DNA of 64,000 bases from Lachnospiraceae bacterium (GTDB taxonomy: Bacteria > Bacillota > Clostridia > Lachnospirales > Lachnospiraceae), in NCBI GenBank assembly GCA_910574885.1, contig CAJTDD010000001.1, positions 191,973 to 255,972 on the forward strand, in the 5' to 3' direction. The first letter of the stretch is position 1. Each line of letters begins with the position of its first letter. Positions 43,506-52,523 of this stretch are shown one piece after another. A model generated the notes under the pieces. The model had not been told where the DNA came from. It searched no databases and was given only the letters and a program-made list of their open reading frames with translations. The translations under genes were made by a program, and so were the position numbers.

Positions 43506-44513
43506 ATGTCTTTAATATTGCCAGAAAATTATGAGCCGCGGCTTAGCGTCCGCGAGACACAGGAAGCCATCAAGTATATCCGCGACACTTTCCAGAAAGA
43601 GTTCGGGAAAGAAATGAATTTGGAGAGGATTTCGGCTCCCCTGTTCGTGGAGAAAAGCAGCGGGTTAAACGACGACTTAAACGGAATCGAGCGTCCGGTA
43701 CAGTTTGATATTGCCGGCATCCCAAAAGAGACGGTGGAAGTGGTACACTCCCTGGCTAAATGGAAACGTATGGCCCTTTATGAGTATGGCTTTTTGCCGG
43801 GAGAGGGGCTTTACACCAATATGAATGCCATACGCCGGGATGAAGAGCTTGATAACCTTCACTCCTGTTATGTAGATCAGTGGGACTGGGAAAAGGTCAT
43901 AACGAAAGAAGAGCGGACGGAAGAGACGCTGAAGGAAACGGTTCGTACTATTTTCAAGATTATCAAGCATATGCAGCATGAAGTCTGGTACAAATATCCG
44001 CAAGCCGCCAAGAAACTTCCGGGGGATGTGACTTTTATTACTTCCCAGGAACTGGAAGACCGTTATCCGGACAAGACGCCCAAAGAGCGGGAAAACCTGA
44101 TCACGAAAGAATACGGTTGTGTATTTGTAATGAAGATCGGAGATAAGCTGTCAAGCGGCAAGCCCCACGACGGACGTGCGCCGGACTACGACGACTGGCA
44201 GCTAAACGGAGATATCCTGTTTTGGTTCGAGCATCTTAATAGCGCGCTGGAGATTTCCAGCATGGGTATCCGGGTAGACGAGAAATCACTGGAAGAGCAG
44301 CTAAAAAAAGCCGGCTGTGAGGAGCGCAAAAACCTTCCTTACCATCAAATGCTGCTTGAAGGGAAGCTGCCTTACACCATTGGCGGCGGAATCGGGCAGT
44401 CCAGGCTTTGCATGCTCCTTCTGGACCGCGCCCATGTAGGGGAAGTCCAGGCAAGCCTCTGGCCGAAAGAAATGCGGGATATCTGTAAAAAGCATAATAT
44501 TTTCTTGTTGTAA
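43506..44513 (+). CDS. asnA: Aspartate-ammonia ligase
   Basis: A 335-residue AsnA-type asparagine synthetase that uses ammonia. Segments such as [75 protein letters not shown] and [27 protein letters not shown] are diagnostic of this class-II-synthetase-like fold. There is a 27-bp gap after metH with AGGAAAGG, so it may be the last gene of the metF operon. No T-box is present, since the leader is too short. Confidence 0.96.
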   Translation: MSLILPENYEPRLSVRETQEAIKYIRDTFQKEFGKEMNLERISAPLFVEKSSGLNDDLNGIERPVQFDIAGIPKETVEVVHSLAKWKRMALYEYGFLPGEGLYTNMNAIRRDEELDNLHSCYVDQWDWEKVITKEERTEETLKETVRTIFKIIKHMQHEVWYKYPQAAKKLPGDVTFITSQELEDRYPDKTPKERENLITKEYGCVFVMKIGDKLSSGKPHDGRAPDYDDWQLNGDILFWFEHLNSALEISSMGIRVDEKSLEEQLKKAGCEERKNLPYHQMLLEGKLPYTIGGGIGQSRLCMLLLDRAHVGEVQASLWPKEMRDICKKHNIFLL

Positions 44514-44555
44514 GACCAGCAGAAAATTGTTTCAAATAATGAACATCATAACTGG

Positions 44556-44584
44556 TTGACAATTATTTAACAATCCAGTATAGT
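44556..44584 (+). promoter_or_regulatory. Strong sigma-A promoter of the hydrogenase gene
   Basis: A consensus -35 TTGACA (44556-44561) and TATAGT (44579-44584) are separated by 17 bp. A short leader and AGGAGG follow. Confidence 0.88.
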
Positions 44585-44633
44585 TATATCAGGTAATCAT
44601 AAATCTACATATAATTTAGGAGGAACTGTCTGT

Positions 44634-46145
44634 ATGATAAGAGGATTGGACACCACAGTCAGAAAGATCAGAAGAACCGTATTTGAGGAGGTGGCAAGGC
44701 TTGGTTTTAAAGCAGACGCCGAGACTCTGCTTGATGACATGGAAGCGATTCCATACAAGATTGTGAACGAAGATACTATGAAGTACCGTGAAAGCGTTTA
44801 CCGCGCCCGCGCCGTTGTGAGAGAGCGGTTAAGGCTTGCCATGGGGCTTTCCCTCAGGCCGGAAAATAAGCCGGTCCACTTAACCAAAGGCGTGGAGGCA
44901 AGCAATATTTCCGACAAATATTATGAGCCGCCGCTTATGCAGGTCATCCCGTCCGCGTGCGAGGGATGCGAGGAGAAGGGGTATGAGGTGAGCAATGTCT
45001 GTAAGGGATGTCTGGCGCATCCTTGTATGGAGGTATGTCCCAAGGGAGCGATCTCCATGGTGAACGGCCGTTCCTACATAGATCAGTCAAAATGTATTAA
45101 GTGCGGGAAATGCAAGTCTGCATGCCCGTATGACGCAATTTCCAAGAAAGAACGTCCTTGCGCCAAAGCCTGCGGGGTGGGGGCAATCGAGACGGATCGG
45201 CATGGGCGTGCTGTGATTAATAATGAGAAATGCGTTTCCTGCGGCATGTGCATGGTAAGCTGCCCGTTCGGCGCAATTTCAGATAAATCACAGATTTTCC
45301 AGCTTGCAAGGGCGCTGTCCGAGGGCGACCAGATCATTGCCGAGATCGCGCCTGCATTTGCAGGGCAGTTCGGTGACAATATTACTCCGAGGAACTTGAA
45401 AGCCGCTCTTCAGGAGCTTGGTTTTTCTGAGTTCTATGAAGTGGCTTTAGGGGCGGATATCGGAGCCGTCGCCGAGGCGCATCACTATGTCAATAAGGTG
45501 ACGACGGGAGAGCTTCCGTTCCTTTTGACCTCCTGCTGTCCCTCCTGGGCAATGCTGGCGAAAAAGTATTTCCCGGATTTAGTGGATCAGGTATCACAAG
45601 AGCTGACTCCTATGGTAGCAACTGCGCGGACGATTAAGAAGGAACACCCGAATGCAAAGGTGGTGTTTATCGGGCCATGTGCGGCGAAGAAGCTGGAAGC
45701 AATGCGCAGGACGGTCAGAAGCGACGTGGATTTTGTCATTACCTTTGAAGAACTGCAGGCAATGTTCGATGCGAAAGATATTGATTTGAGCAAATACGAA
45801 GCGGAATCCTCCTTCCACAACGCAACCGGCGCAGGACGTGGGTACGCCTATGCAGGCGGCGTGGCAAACGCCATTGAGAATTGCGTCAAGGAATATTATC
45901 CGGGCGTGGACGTTAAGATTGCCCATGCGGAAGGTTTGGCGGAATGTAAGAAAATCCTTTCTCTTGCGAAGGTGGGACGCATGAACGGATGCCTGATTGA
46001 GGGGATGGGCTGTCCCGGAGGCTGCGTCGCCGGGGCCGGAACCAATCTTCAGGTGGATAAGGCGAAGAAGAAGGTTCAGGAACTGGTTGCAGGCTCTACG
46101 CGGAAACTTCCTCCAAAGGAACTGGAAGAAATTGAATTGAGGTAG
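44634..46145 (+). CDS. [FeFe] hydrogenase, group-B-like
   Basis: A 503-residue monomeric hydrogenase. An N-terminal helical region (about 1-100) precedes a Cys-rich ferredoxin part (CEGCEEKGY, CKGCLAHPCMEVCPKGA, CIKCGKCKSACPYDA, then CVSCGMCMVSCPFGA), suggesting at least two [4Fe-4S] clusters plus extra Cys. H-cluster motifs are LLTSCCPSWAMLAKKY (L1), GPCAAKKLE (L2) and EGMGCPGGCVAGAG (L3). The CC in L1 and the GPCxAKK wording match the group B type rather than the classic CpI type. It would reoxidise ferredoxin by evolving H2 during fermentation. It has its own strong promoter and no maturase (HydEFG) nearby. Confidence 0.9.
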   Translation: MIRGLDTTVRKIRRTVFEEVARLGFKADAETLLDDMEAIPYKIVNEDTMKYRESVYRARAVVRERLRLAMGLSLRPENKPVHLTKGVEASNISDKYYEPPLMQVIPSACEGCEEKGYEVSNVCKGCLAHPCMEVCPKGAISMVNGRSYIDQSKCIKCGKCKSACPYDAISKKERPCAKACGVGAIETDRHGRAVINNEKCVSCGMCMVSCPFGAISDKSQIFQLARALSEGDQIIAEIAPAFAGQFGDNITPRNLKAALQELGFSEFYEVALGADIGAVAEAHHYVNKVTTGELPFLLTSCCPSWAMLAKKYFPDLVDQVSQELTPMVATARTIKKEHPNAKVVFIGPCAAKKLEAMRRTVRSDVDFVITFEELQAMFDAKDIDLSKYEAESSFHNATGAGRGYAYAGGVANAIENCVKEYYPGVDVKIAHAEGLAECKKILSLAKVGRMNGCLIEGMGCPGGCVAGAGTNLQVDKAKKKVQELVAGSTRKLPPKELEEIELR

Positions 46146-46147
46146 AT

Positions 46148-46213
46148 TTTTAACGAATTTTAACGAATAAGGATATTTCCCTCTTGTCAATCTGGTACTG
46201 ACAAGAGTATAAT
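46148..46213 (+). promoter_or_regulatory. Promoter and possible operators of the FapA-CheX-CheY operon
   Basis: TTGTCA (46184-46189) and TATAAT (46208-46213) have an 18-bp spacer. A 7-bp inverted repeat CTTGTCA-N9-TGACAAG (46183-46205) covers the -35 and spacer, and two perfect tandem copies of TTTTAACGAA lie just upstream (46148-46167). These look like regulator sites. Confidence 0.6.
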
Positions 46214-46260
46214 AAGATATGTAGCAGTATGTCAAAATATTGTTAAGGGAGGTGGAAAGT

Positions 46261-48066
46261 ATGGAGTTTAAGAGTGGTTTTTGGGGTCGGTTGTTTGGTT
46301 TTAAACAGACAGAACGCAGCAAAGAACAAGTTCAGGATCAGGATTCGTCTTTGCCGGATTTGGATGTAGAGCATCCGGAGCATTCGGAACTGACGTCGTC
46401 TTTGCCGGATCTTGATTCGGAGCAGCAGCTTAAACCAGATATAAATCAACTGGTATTATCCCATGAGCATCCGTTCATCCTGTTGTTTGAGAAGTGGAGA
46501 GAACAGGTGGGATATGCGCCGCTCCCAAGTTTGCGTCTGGATTATGGCGATGAAGAGGGAACGGTAGACGAAGAACTTGAGAAAGAGCTGTCCAGGCTTC
46601 GCAGGGCGATTACGTCTGTAGCTGCCGACCGTCTTTCCCAGATTCCAAAAGAGCCGGAACCTGAGCCTCCGTCAGAAGAAGAAGAGTCCGAGGGGAAGGA
46701 AGAAGAGGCGGAGGAAGAACCGCCGTTTCAACTGGATGCACAGCCCCTTGTGTACGTTACTGCCGACCAGTTAGCCGCATGGCTGGTAGTATTCCCGCCT
46801 ATTGGGGAGGGAAGAGAGCTGGATGCGGAAATGTTGGCTGCAATTTTGAGAGAAAGCGGTGTTTCTTACGGCCTGGATACAGAATTGCTGGATTCCCTGC
46901 CCAGTGCAGAAAACCGGTATTTCCATCTGTTCCTGATTGCCCGCGGCAAGGCGGTCATTCATGGAAAAGACGGTTATATTGAAGATTTCTTCCGGCGTAC
47001 CGTGAAGAAAAAGTTTGAGGAAGACGAACATGGAAGAGTCGATTATTTCCATTTGAACATTGTCCAGAATGTGGAGAAGGGGCAGCCAATCTGCCAGATT
47101 ATCCCGCCTGTGCCGGGAGTTCCGGGCAGGACGGTACTTGACGAGGAGATTACCTGTAAGGAAGGGAAGACGCCGGCTCTCCCTAAGGGACGTAATACCG
47201 AAGCGAGCGAGGACGGCATGCAGCTTTTGGCGGTCAAGTCAGGGCGTGTGGAATTCAGCGGACGTAGTTTCCTGGTTAAATCAGTGTTGGAAATTGGGGG
47301 AAATGTCGATTTTTCAACCGGAAATATCAATTTTGTAGGAGACGTACATATTCATGGCGACGTGGGAAGCGGTTTCTCCGTCCGGACAATCGGGAATGTC
47401 ACCATTGACGGCGTGGTGGAGGCTGCCGAGATTGAGGCAGGAGGCGATTTGATTGTTGCCAAGGGAATTCTGGGGGATTCCCGGGCAATGATCCGGGCGC
47501 ACCATGATGTTTACGCGAAGTATATGGAGAACTGTACCGTTCACTGCCGGGGAAGCCTGCAGACAGACTGTATCGTGAACTGCGACGTATATTGCGACGG
47601 CGAGGTGAGCGTCCGCAGCGGCAGGGGTACCATCATCGGCGGGCGGATTCGGGCGGCCCAGGGAGTGGACGCCAAGGTTGTCGGCTCAAAATCAGAGAGT
47701 GTTACTTCTATATTTCTGGGGGGACAGCCCTTTGCGGATTTCGAGAGGGAGACTCTGTTACTGAACATTAAAAAGCAGGAAGCTGAACTTGAAAGACTTG
47801 AACGCCAGCCAGACAGCCCGACGAGGACACAGCGGATGGGCAAACTCAGGTTGGATTTGTCTATTGGACGGATGAAGCTTGCACAGTTTGACAAGGAACT
47901 GAAAAAAATCAAGGAAAAACTGGAAGAGCAGGGCGGATGCAGGCTCAAGTGCAGCATCGCCTATCCGGGAATGGTACTCACCATCGGAGATTTGACGATG
48001 CCTTTGGCAAAAGAGACCAGTATGGTAGACGCTAGGCTGGTGGGCGGAGAGATATGTTTATTGTAG
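46261..48066 (+). CDS. FapA / DUF342 family protein
   Basis: A 601-residue DUF342 (FapA, 'flagellar assembly protein A') protein. The N-terminal 190 residues are acidic and low in complexity (SLPDLDxE repeats at about 25-55, then EPEPEPPSEEEESEGKEEEAEEE near 135-160). The FapA core follows, with GQPICQIIPPVPGVPGRTVLDEEI, the beta-helix-like repeats (GNVDFSTGNINFVGDVHIHGDV, GNVTIDGVVEAAEIEAGGDLIVAKGI) and a coiled coil (about 495-560). No flagellar gene is nearby. ATG 46261 follows GGGAGGTGG; an upstream in-frame TTG is rejected. CheX and CheY genes follow, so a signalling or localisation role is likely. Confidence 0.85.
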   Translation: MEFKSGFWGRLFGFKQTERSKEQVQDQDSSLPDLDVEHPEHSELTSSLPDLDSEQQLKPDINQLVLSHEHPFILLFEKWREQVGYAPLPSLRLDYGDEEGTVDEELEKELSRLRRAITSVAADRLSQIPKEPEPEPPSEEEESEGKEEEAEEEPPFQLDAQPLVYVTADQLAAWLVVFPPIGEGRELDAEMLAAILRESGVSYGLDTELLDSLPSAENRYFHLFLIARGKAVIHGKDGYIEDFFRRTVKKKFEEDEHGRVDYFHLNIVQNVEKGQPICQIIPPVPGVPGRTVLDEEITCKEGKTPALPKGRNTEASEDGMQLLAVKSGRVEFSGRSFLVKSVLEIGGNVDFSTGNINFVGDVHIHGDVGSGFSVRTIGNVTIDGVVEAAEIEAGGDLIVAKGILGDSRAMIRAHHDVYAKYMENCTVHCRGSLQTDCIVNCDVYCDGEVSVRSGRGTIIGGRIRAAQGVDAKVVGSKSESVTSIFLGGQPFADFERETLLLNIKKQEAELERLERQPDSPTRTQRMGKLRLDLSIGRMKLAQFDKELKKIKEKLEEQGGCRLKCSIAYPGMVLTIGDLTMPLAKETSMVDARLVGGEICLL

Positions 48067-48096
48067 CTCCTGTAACTATACGAAAGGGGGATTTAT

Positions 48097-48555
48097 TTGG
48101 ATACTGTAGTACCCCAGGAGGGATTGAAAGAAATTTTTGATCAGATTACCCGGGGCGTGACGCAGCAGGCAGCCGGAATATCGCTGCGACAGGGGAATGT
48201 CAAGCCGACGGGTGAGATGTATACAGTATATACGACTTTTGAACGGGGACTCCGCACAAGCGTATCGATGTGTGCGGAGGCGTCCCTGTTTGCCCGGTTG
48301 ACAAAGTATATGATGCAGGAAGATGAGATCACACATCAAGATGTGGAAGATTTTTCAAAAGAGTATTTTAATATGTTATGCGGACAGATTGCAGCTCGGC
48401 TGTATCAGGTAACGAAAGTGGCGTCCCGTTTCGGGATACCGTCGTTTCATCAGGGGCGTTATGTGCCGGAAGGGTGTGACGAGCATTTTGAGCTTGTGTA
48501 TACCAGCGATGGGAATGAGAATGCAGAACTTACCTGTCTTGAGCCGGAAGAATAG
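48097..48555 (+). CDS. CheX-like chemotaxis phosphatase domain protein
   Basis: A 152-residue protein that fits the CheX/CheC fold: an N-terminal helix (EGLKEIFDQITRGVTQQAAGIS), two strands, then the helix EDFSKEYFNMLCGQIAARLYQVT, where E--N is the phosphatase motif seen in CheX/CheC, and a glycine-containing end. It uses a TTG start 6 bp after AAAGGGGG. It probably dephosphorylates the CheY-like protein encoded next. Assignment rests on the E..N helix and on context. Confidence 0.75.
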   Translation: MDTVVPQEGLKEIFDQITRGVTQQAAGISLRQGNVKPTGEMYTVYTTFERGLRTSVSMCAEASLFARLTKYMMQEDEITHQDVEDFSKEYFNMLCGQIAARLYQVTKVASRFGIPSFHQGRYVPEGCDEHFELVYTSDGNENAELTCLEPEE

Positions 48556-48618
48556 CAGGCATTTTCTTTCCGCAGCAAAAATGGAATATGATAATAAGCT
48601 TTAAGAAGGAGGCATCTT

Positions 48619-48984
48619 ATGGGAAAGCGACTCATGGTGGTGGATGATTCCCGAGTAATTGAAATGCAGATGCAGAAGCTACTGGCGGGCACAGATTATG
48701 AGATTGTAGCTTACTGTCGGGATGGAGAAGAGGCAATCGACCGGTACGGCGAGGTAGATCCGGATCTGGTGACGATGGATATTATTATGCCCGGAATTGA
48801 CGGTCTGGAGACGGCTGAAGCAATTTTGAAGGACTACCCGTTTGCCAGGATTGTGATGGTATCTTCACTGGCATATGACGATACGATTAACGAAGCGGAT
48901 AATATCGGTGTGAAAGCATTCGTGTACAAGCCGCTGGAACGAGAGATGTTGTTGGAGGCTTTTGAGAAAGCAATGCAGCCATAA
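48619..48984 (+). CDS. Single-domain CheY-like response regulator
   Basis: A 121-residue receiver-only protein. The acid pair is DD at residues 9-10, the phospho-acceptor Asp54 (LVTMDIIMPGIDGLE), the switch Ser in VMVSSLA and the conserved Lys in FVYKPLE. It has no output domain, so it acts by protein contact, presumably with the FapA and CheX-like proteins upstream. AGAAGGAGG precedes the ATG. Confidence 0.93.
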   Translation: MGKRLMVVDDSRVIEMQMQKLLAGTDYEIVAYCRDGEEAIDRYGEVDPDLVTMDIIMPGIDGLETAEAILKDYPFARIVMVSSLAYDDTINEADNIGVKAFVYKPLEREMLLEAFEKAMQP

Positions 48985-48986
48985 AT

Positions 48987-49027
48987 GAGAAGCAGGTGGA
49001 ACATTGACAAACCGCCTGCTTCTCTTT
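48987..49027 (+). terminator. Terminator of the FapA-CheX-CheY operon
   Basis: GAGAAGCAGG (48987-48996) and CCTGCTTCTC (49015-49024) form a 10-bp perfect stem, followed by TTTAT. The alaS promoter overlaps its loop and right arm. Confidence 0.8.
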
Positions 49028-49032
49028 ATAAT
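49004..49032 (+). promoter_or_regulatory. Consensus promoter of alaS inside the terminator
   Basis: TTGACA (49004-49009) and TATAAT (49027-49032) with exactly 17 bp between them: both hexamers are perfect consensus. The leader to alaS is about 35 nt, too short for a T-box. Confidence 0.9.
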
Positions 49033-49072
49033 ATTTAGGGTGTAAAAGCTGGAATGGAAACAGGAGGATATC

Positions 49073-51712
49073 ATGCAGAAATACGGAGTAAATGAATTGC
49101 GGAAAATGTTCCTTGATTTTTTTGAAAGCAAGGAGCATCTAAAGATGAAGAGTTTTTCGCTGGTGCCGCACAACGATAAGAGCCTGCTGCTGATTAATTC
49201 AGGCATGGCGCCGCTGAAGCCTTATTTTACCGGACAGGAGATTCCGCCCAAAAGACGGGTGGCGACCTGCCAGAAGTGCATCCGCACAGGGGATATTGAG
49301 AATGTGGGGAAGACGGCGCGGCACGGCACTTTTTTTGAGATGCTGGGCAATTTTTCCTTCGGGGATTATTTTAAACGGGAATCCATCCACTGGACATGGG
49401 AATTCTTAACCGAGGTCGTGGGCCTTGACCCGGACAGGCTGTATCCGTCCGTCTATTTGGAGGACGACGAAGCGTGGGAGATTTGGAATCAAGAGATTGG
49501 GATTGCGCCGGAGCGGATTTTCCGGTTTGGGAAGGAAGACAACTTCTGGGAGCACGGCGCCGGTCCATGCGGTCCATGCTCGGAAGTATATTACGACCGC
49601 GGGGAAGCCTACGGCTGCGGGAAGCCGGACTGTACGGTAGGCTGTGACTGTGACCGCTATATGGAGATCTGGAACAATGTATTTACCCAGTTCGACAATG
49701 ACGGCAAGAACCATTATACCGAACTTGAGCAGAAGAATATTGATACCGGCATGGGGCTTGAGCGTCTTGCATGTATCGTGCAGGACGTGGATTCCATGTT
49801 CGACATTGATACCATCAAGGCGCTGAGGAGCCATGTCTGCAATCTTGCGGGCGTAGAGTATGGTAAAGAAGCCGGGACGGATGTCTCTATCCGCGTGATT
49901 ACGGACCATATCCGTTCCGTGACCTTTATGATTTCAGATGGAATTATGCCTTCTAATGAAGGCAGGGGCTATGTGCTGCGCCGCCTTTTGCGCCGTGCAT
50001 GCCGCCATGGAAGAATTCTGGGGATTCAGGGAGAATTCCTTGTGAAGCTGGCCGGGACGGTGATTGAAGGCTCGAAAGACGGATATCCGGAACTGGAGGA
50101 GAAGAAAGAGTTTATCTTCAAAGTCGTAGCAAAGGAAGAAGAGCAGTTTGGCAAAACGATTGACCAGGGATTGTCCATTCTTGCCGACATGGAAAAAGAG
50201 ATGGCTTCAAAGGGCGTCAAGGTACTGGAAGGGACAAGTGCGTTTAAGTTATACGATACCTATGGTTTCCCTCTTGACCTGACCCGTGAGATTCTGGAGG
50301 AGAAGGGTCTGTCTGTGGACGAGGAAGGTTTCCAAAAAGCCATGGATATCCAGAGAAAGACTGCGAGGGATGCAAGGGAAGTCACAAACTACATGGGGGC
50401 GGACGTAACCGTTTACGAGTCTATCGATCCGGGTATTACCACAGAGTTTGTGGGGTATGGCCAACTGGCGTGTGATTCAAAGGTGACTGTGCTTACGACG
50501 GATACGGAAATTGCCGACGCGCTTTCTGACGGTGAAAGAGGGACGGTATTCGTAGAGCAGACGCCTTTCTATGCCACCAGCGGCGGCCAGGAGGCTGACA
50601 GAGGGGTGATAACGACTGCAGGCGGAGAATTCAAGGTTGAGGACGTTGTGAAGCTCTTAGGAGGCAAATTCGGGCATATCGGGCGTGTGACAAAAGGCAT
50701 GATCAAGACGGGGGATACGGTAACATTGAAGGTGGATACCGAAAATCGGGCGCTCTGTGCAAACAACCACAGCGCCACCCATTTGCTCCATAAGGCTCTG
50801 CGCATAGTTCTGGGAAATCATGTGGAACAGGCAGGCTCTTCGGTAAATGCAGACAGGCTGCGCTTTGACTTCACCCATTTTTCCGCGCTGACCCCGGAAG
50901 AACTGAGACAGGTGGAGGAAATCGTCAATGAGCAGATTCGGAATTCCCTTGCTGTGAAGGTAGAGAATATGCCGATTGAAGAGGCGAAAAAGACAGGGGC
51001 AGCGGCCCTGTTCGGCGAGAAATACGGAGACATCGTAAGAGTCGTCAGCATGGGGGACTTTTCGATTGAATTCTGCGGCGGTACCCATGTAGGCAACACC
51101 GGAGCCATCACTGCGTTTAAGATTCTGTCAGAGACAGGCGTTGCCGCCGGGGTACGCAGGATTGAGGCGCTTACCGCCAAGGGACTGATGGATTACTATA
51201 ACGAGCTAGAGCAGAAGTTTTTGGACGCTGCAAAGCTAATCAAGGCTACGCCGGATAACCTGGCAGAGAAGATTGGGCATCTGGTGGGAGAGAATAAGGC
51301 TCTGCGCAGCGAAATCGAGAGCCTAAAGAGCAGGCTTGCCAAAGATGCGGCAAAAGACATCCTGAATCAGGTGAAGGACATCAAAGGCGTAAAACTCCTT
51401 GCCACAAAGGTAGAGGGCGTAGATATGAACGGGCTTCGCGACCTTGGCGACCAGCTAAAGGAAAAACTGGGGGAGGGCGTCATCGTACTTGCCTCCGGGA
51501 CAGCCGGCAAAGTAAGCCTGATGGCGATGGCGACCAAAGAAGCCATGGAACGGGGGGCGCATGCCGGCAATCTGATTAAGGCGGCGGCATCCTTAGTCGG
51601 AGGAGGCGGCGGAGGACGTCCCAATATGGCACAGGCGGGAGGAAAGAACCCGGACGGGATTGGCGACGCCCTTGCAAAAGCGGCAGAGGTATTGGAAAGC
51701 CAGTTAAAATAG
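49073..51712 (+). CDS. alaS: Alanyl-tRNA synthetase
   Basis: An 879-residue class II synthetase. Motif 1 and the active site read FSLVPHNDKSLLLINSGMAPLKPYF and NVGKTARHGTFFEMLGNFSFGDYFK; the editing domain has the zinc ligands in NNHSATHLLHKAL (HxxxH) and FCGGTHVGNTGAI (CxxxH); the C-terminal DHHA1 domain ends GGGGGGRPNMAQAGGKNP. Length is normal. GGAGGATATC precedes the ATG. It is monocistronic, with its own promoter. Confidence 0.98.
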   Translation: MQKYGVNELRKMFLDFFESKEHLKMKSFSLVPHNDKSLLLINSGMAPLKPYFTGQEIPPKRRVATCQKCIRTGDIENVGKTARHGTFFEMLGNFSFGDYFKRESIHWTWEFLTEVVGLDPDRLYPSVYLEDDEAWEIWNQEIGIAPERIFRFGKEDNFWEHGAGPCGPCSEVYYDRGEAYGCGKPDCTVGCDCDRYMEIWNNVFTQFDNDGKNHYTELEQKNIDTGMGLERLACIVQDVDSMFDIDTIKALRSHVCNLAGVEYGKEAGTDVSIRVITDHIRSVTFMISDGIMPSNEGRGYVLRRLLRRACRHGRILGIQGEFLVKLAGTVIEGSKDGYPELEEKKEFIFKVVAKEEEQFGKTIDQGLSILADMEKEMASKGVKVLEGTSAFKLYDTYGFPLDLTREILEEKGLSVDEEGFQKAMDIQRKTARDAREVTNYMGADVTVYESIDPGITTEFVGYGQLACDSKVTVLTTDTEIADALSDGERGTVFVEQTPFYATSGGQEADRGVITTAGGEFKVEDVVKLLGGKFGHIGRVTKGMIKTGDTVTLKVDTENRALCANNHSATHLLHKALRIVLGNHVEQAGSSVNADRLRFDFTHFSALTPEELRQVEEIVNEQIRNSLAVKVENMPIEEAKKTGAAALFGEKYGDIVRVVSMGDFSIEFCGGTHVGNTGAITAFKILSETGVAAGVRRIEALTAKGLMDYYNELEQKFLDAAKLIKATPDNLAEKIGHLVGENKALRSEIESLKSRLAKDAAKDILNQVKDIKGVKLLATKVEGVDMNGLRDLGDQLKEKLGEGVIVLASGTAGKVSLMAMATKEAMERGAHAGNLIKAAASLVGGGGGGRPNMAQAGGKNPDGIGDALAKAAEVLESQLK

Positions 51713-51742
51713 CACAAAAATGAAGATATTCGAGAAAAAATA

Positions 51743-51770
51743 TTGACGTTATGGAAATATGTGTTATAAT
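51743..51770 (+). promoter_or_regulatory. Promoter of rpsU
   Basis: TTGACG (51743-51748) and TATAAT (51765-51770) have a 16-bp spacer. The leader contains a small hairpin (GTGCAA 51779-51784 with TTGCAC 51809-51814). Confidence 0.75.
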
Positions 51771-51848
51771 CTTATGTAGTGCAAGAAAAATACCCGATCA
51801 GTCGTATATTGCACAATATGGACTGGAGGGGAGGTTAGGTGTGAGAGT

Positions 51849-52025
51849 ATGTCAAATGTAATCGTTAAAGAAAACGAGACGTTAGATAGCGCTTTACGCA
51901 GATTCAAAAGAAACTGTGCGAAGGCTGGTATCCAGCAGGAGATTCGTAAGAGAGAACATTACGAGAAGCCAAGCGTTAGACGTAAGAAGAAGTCAGAAGC
52001 TGCTAGAAAACGCAAATATAATTAA
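51849..52025 (+). CDS. rpsU: 30S ribosomal protein bS21
   Basis: A 58-residue, highly basic ribosomal protein. It begins [19 protein letters not shown] and ends with a Lys/Arg-rich tail ([15 protein letters not shown]), as in all bS21. The coding sequence shows strong codon bias. GGAGGGGAGG lies about 14 bp upstream, slightly far, with GTGAGAGT closer. A promoter and a perfect terminator bracket the gene. Confidence 0.97.
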   Translation: MSNVIVKENETLDSALRRFKRNCAKAGIQQEIRKREHYEKPSVRRKKKSEAARKRKYN

Positions 52026-52037
52026 TTGTGTGCAATG

Positions 52038-52065
52038 ATAGAGTGTCTTAGGACACTCTATTTTT
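52038..52065 (+). terminator. Intrinsic terminator after rpsU
   Basis: ATAGAGTGTC (52038-52047) and GACACTCTAT (52052-52061) form a perfect 10-bp stem with a TTAG loop, followed by four T. Confidence 0.93.
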
Positions 52066-52146
52066 ATCATATGGGAAACTTCGTCCCCTAATTTTCTTAT
52101 AGGAAGGAGTAACCGCATCTTTTTTGCCGTACGGGGAGAGGCTGTT

Positions 52147-52440
52147 GTGAATGATTCTGTGGAGGAAGATGCATACAGGGTAGGCATGGACGCCTATGCG
52201 TCAATCGTCAGCAACGGCGATTCCTCATTAGGGACGGTGCTGTACCGGACTTCTGAGGAGTTCCAGGAAATTTACCGGAATGCGGATGTTGTGCTTGCAA
52301 AGGGGCAGGCGAATTATGAATGTCTGAGCGAAGAGAAGAAAAAGATATATTTCCTTCTTATGACGAAATGCAAGGTGATTGCGGACGATATCGGCGTCCC
52401 TGAGATGAAAATGGTCTGCAAATTAAATAGTAGTATTTAA
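52147..52440 (+). CDS. Hypothetical protein, 97 residues
   Basis: A small acidic protein of unknown function. It starts at GTG 52147, 5-6 bp after GGGGAGAGG, and reads as mostly helical (VEEDAYRVGMDAYASIV; SEEFQEIYRNADVVLAKGQANYECLSEEKKKIYFLL), with no signal peptide or membrane segment. No family is recognised. It precedes the 279-residue orphan at 52524 by 83 bp and may be cotranscribed. Confidence 0.6.
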   Translation: MNDSVEEDAYRVGMDAYASIVSNGDSSLGTVLYRTSEEFQEIYRNADVVLAKGQANYECLSEEKKKIYFLLMTKCKVIADDIGVPEMKMVCKLNSSI

Positions 52441-52523
52441 AGGGGATAATACAAGAACCAGAAAGTGATTCGGCAGATATACTATATATTGAATGAACTG
52501 CAAACAATAAGGGAAGGTACACA

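Noticed and set aside
44514-44633. Riboswitch or small RNA between asnA and the hydrogenase gene
   Set aside because: Only a promoter and a short leader are visible; no stable nested stems.
49033-49072. T-box riboswitch before alaS
   Set aside because: The leader from the consensus promoter is about 35 nt, far too short, and no T-box core sequence is seen.
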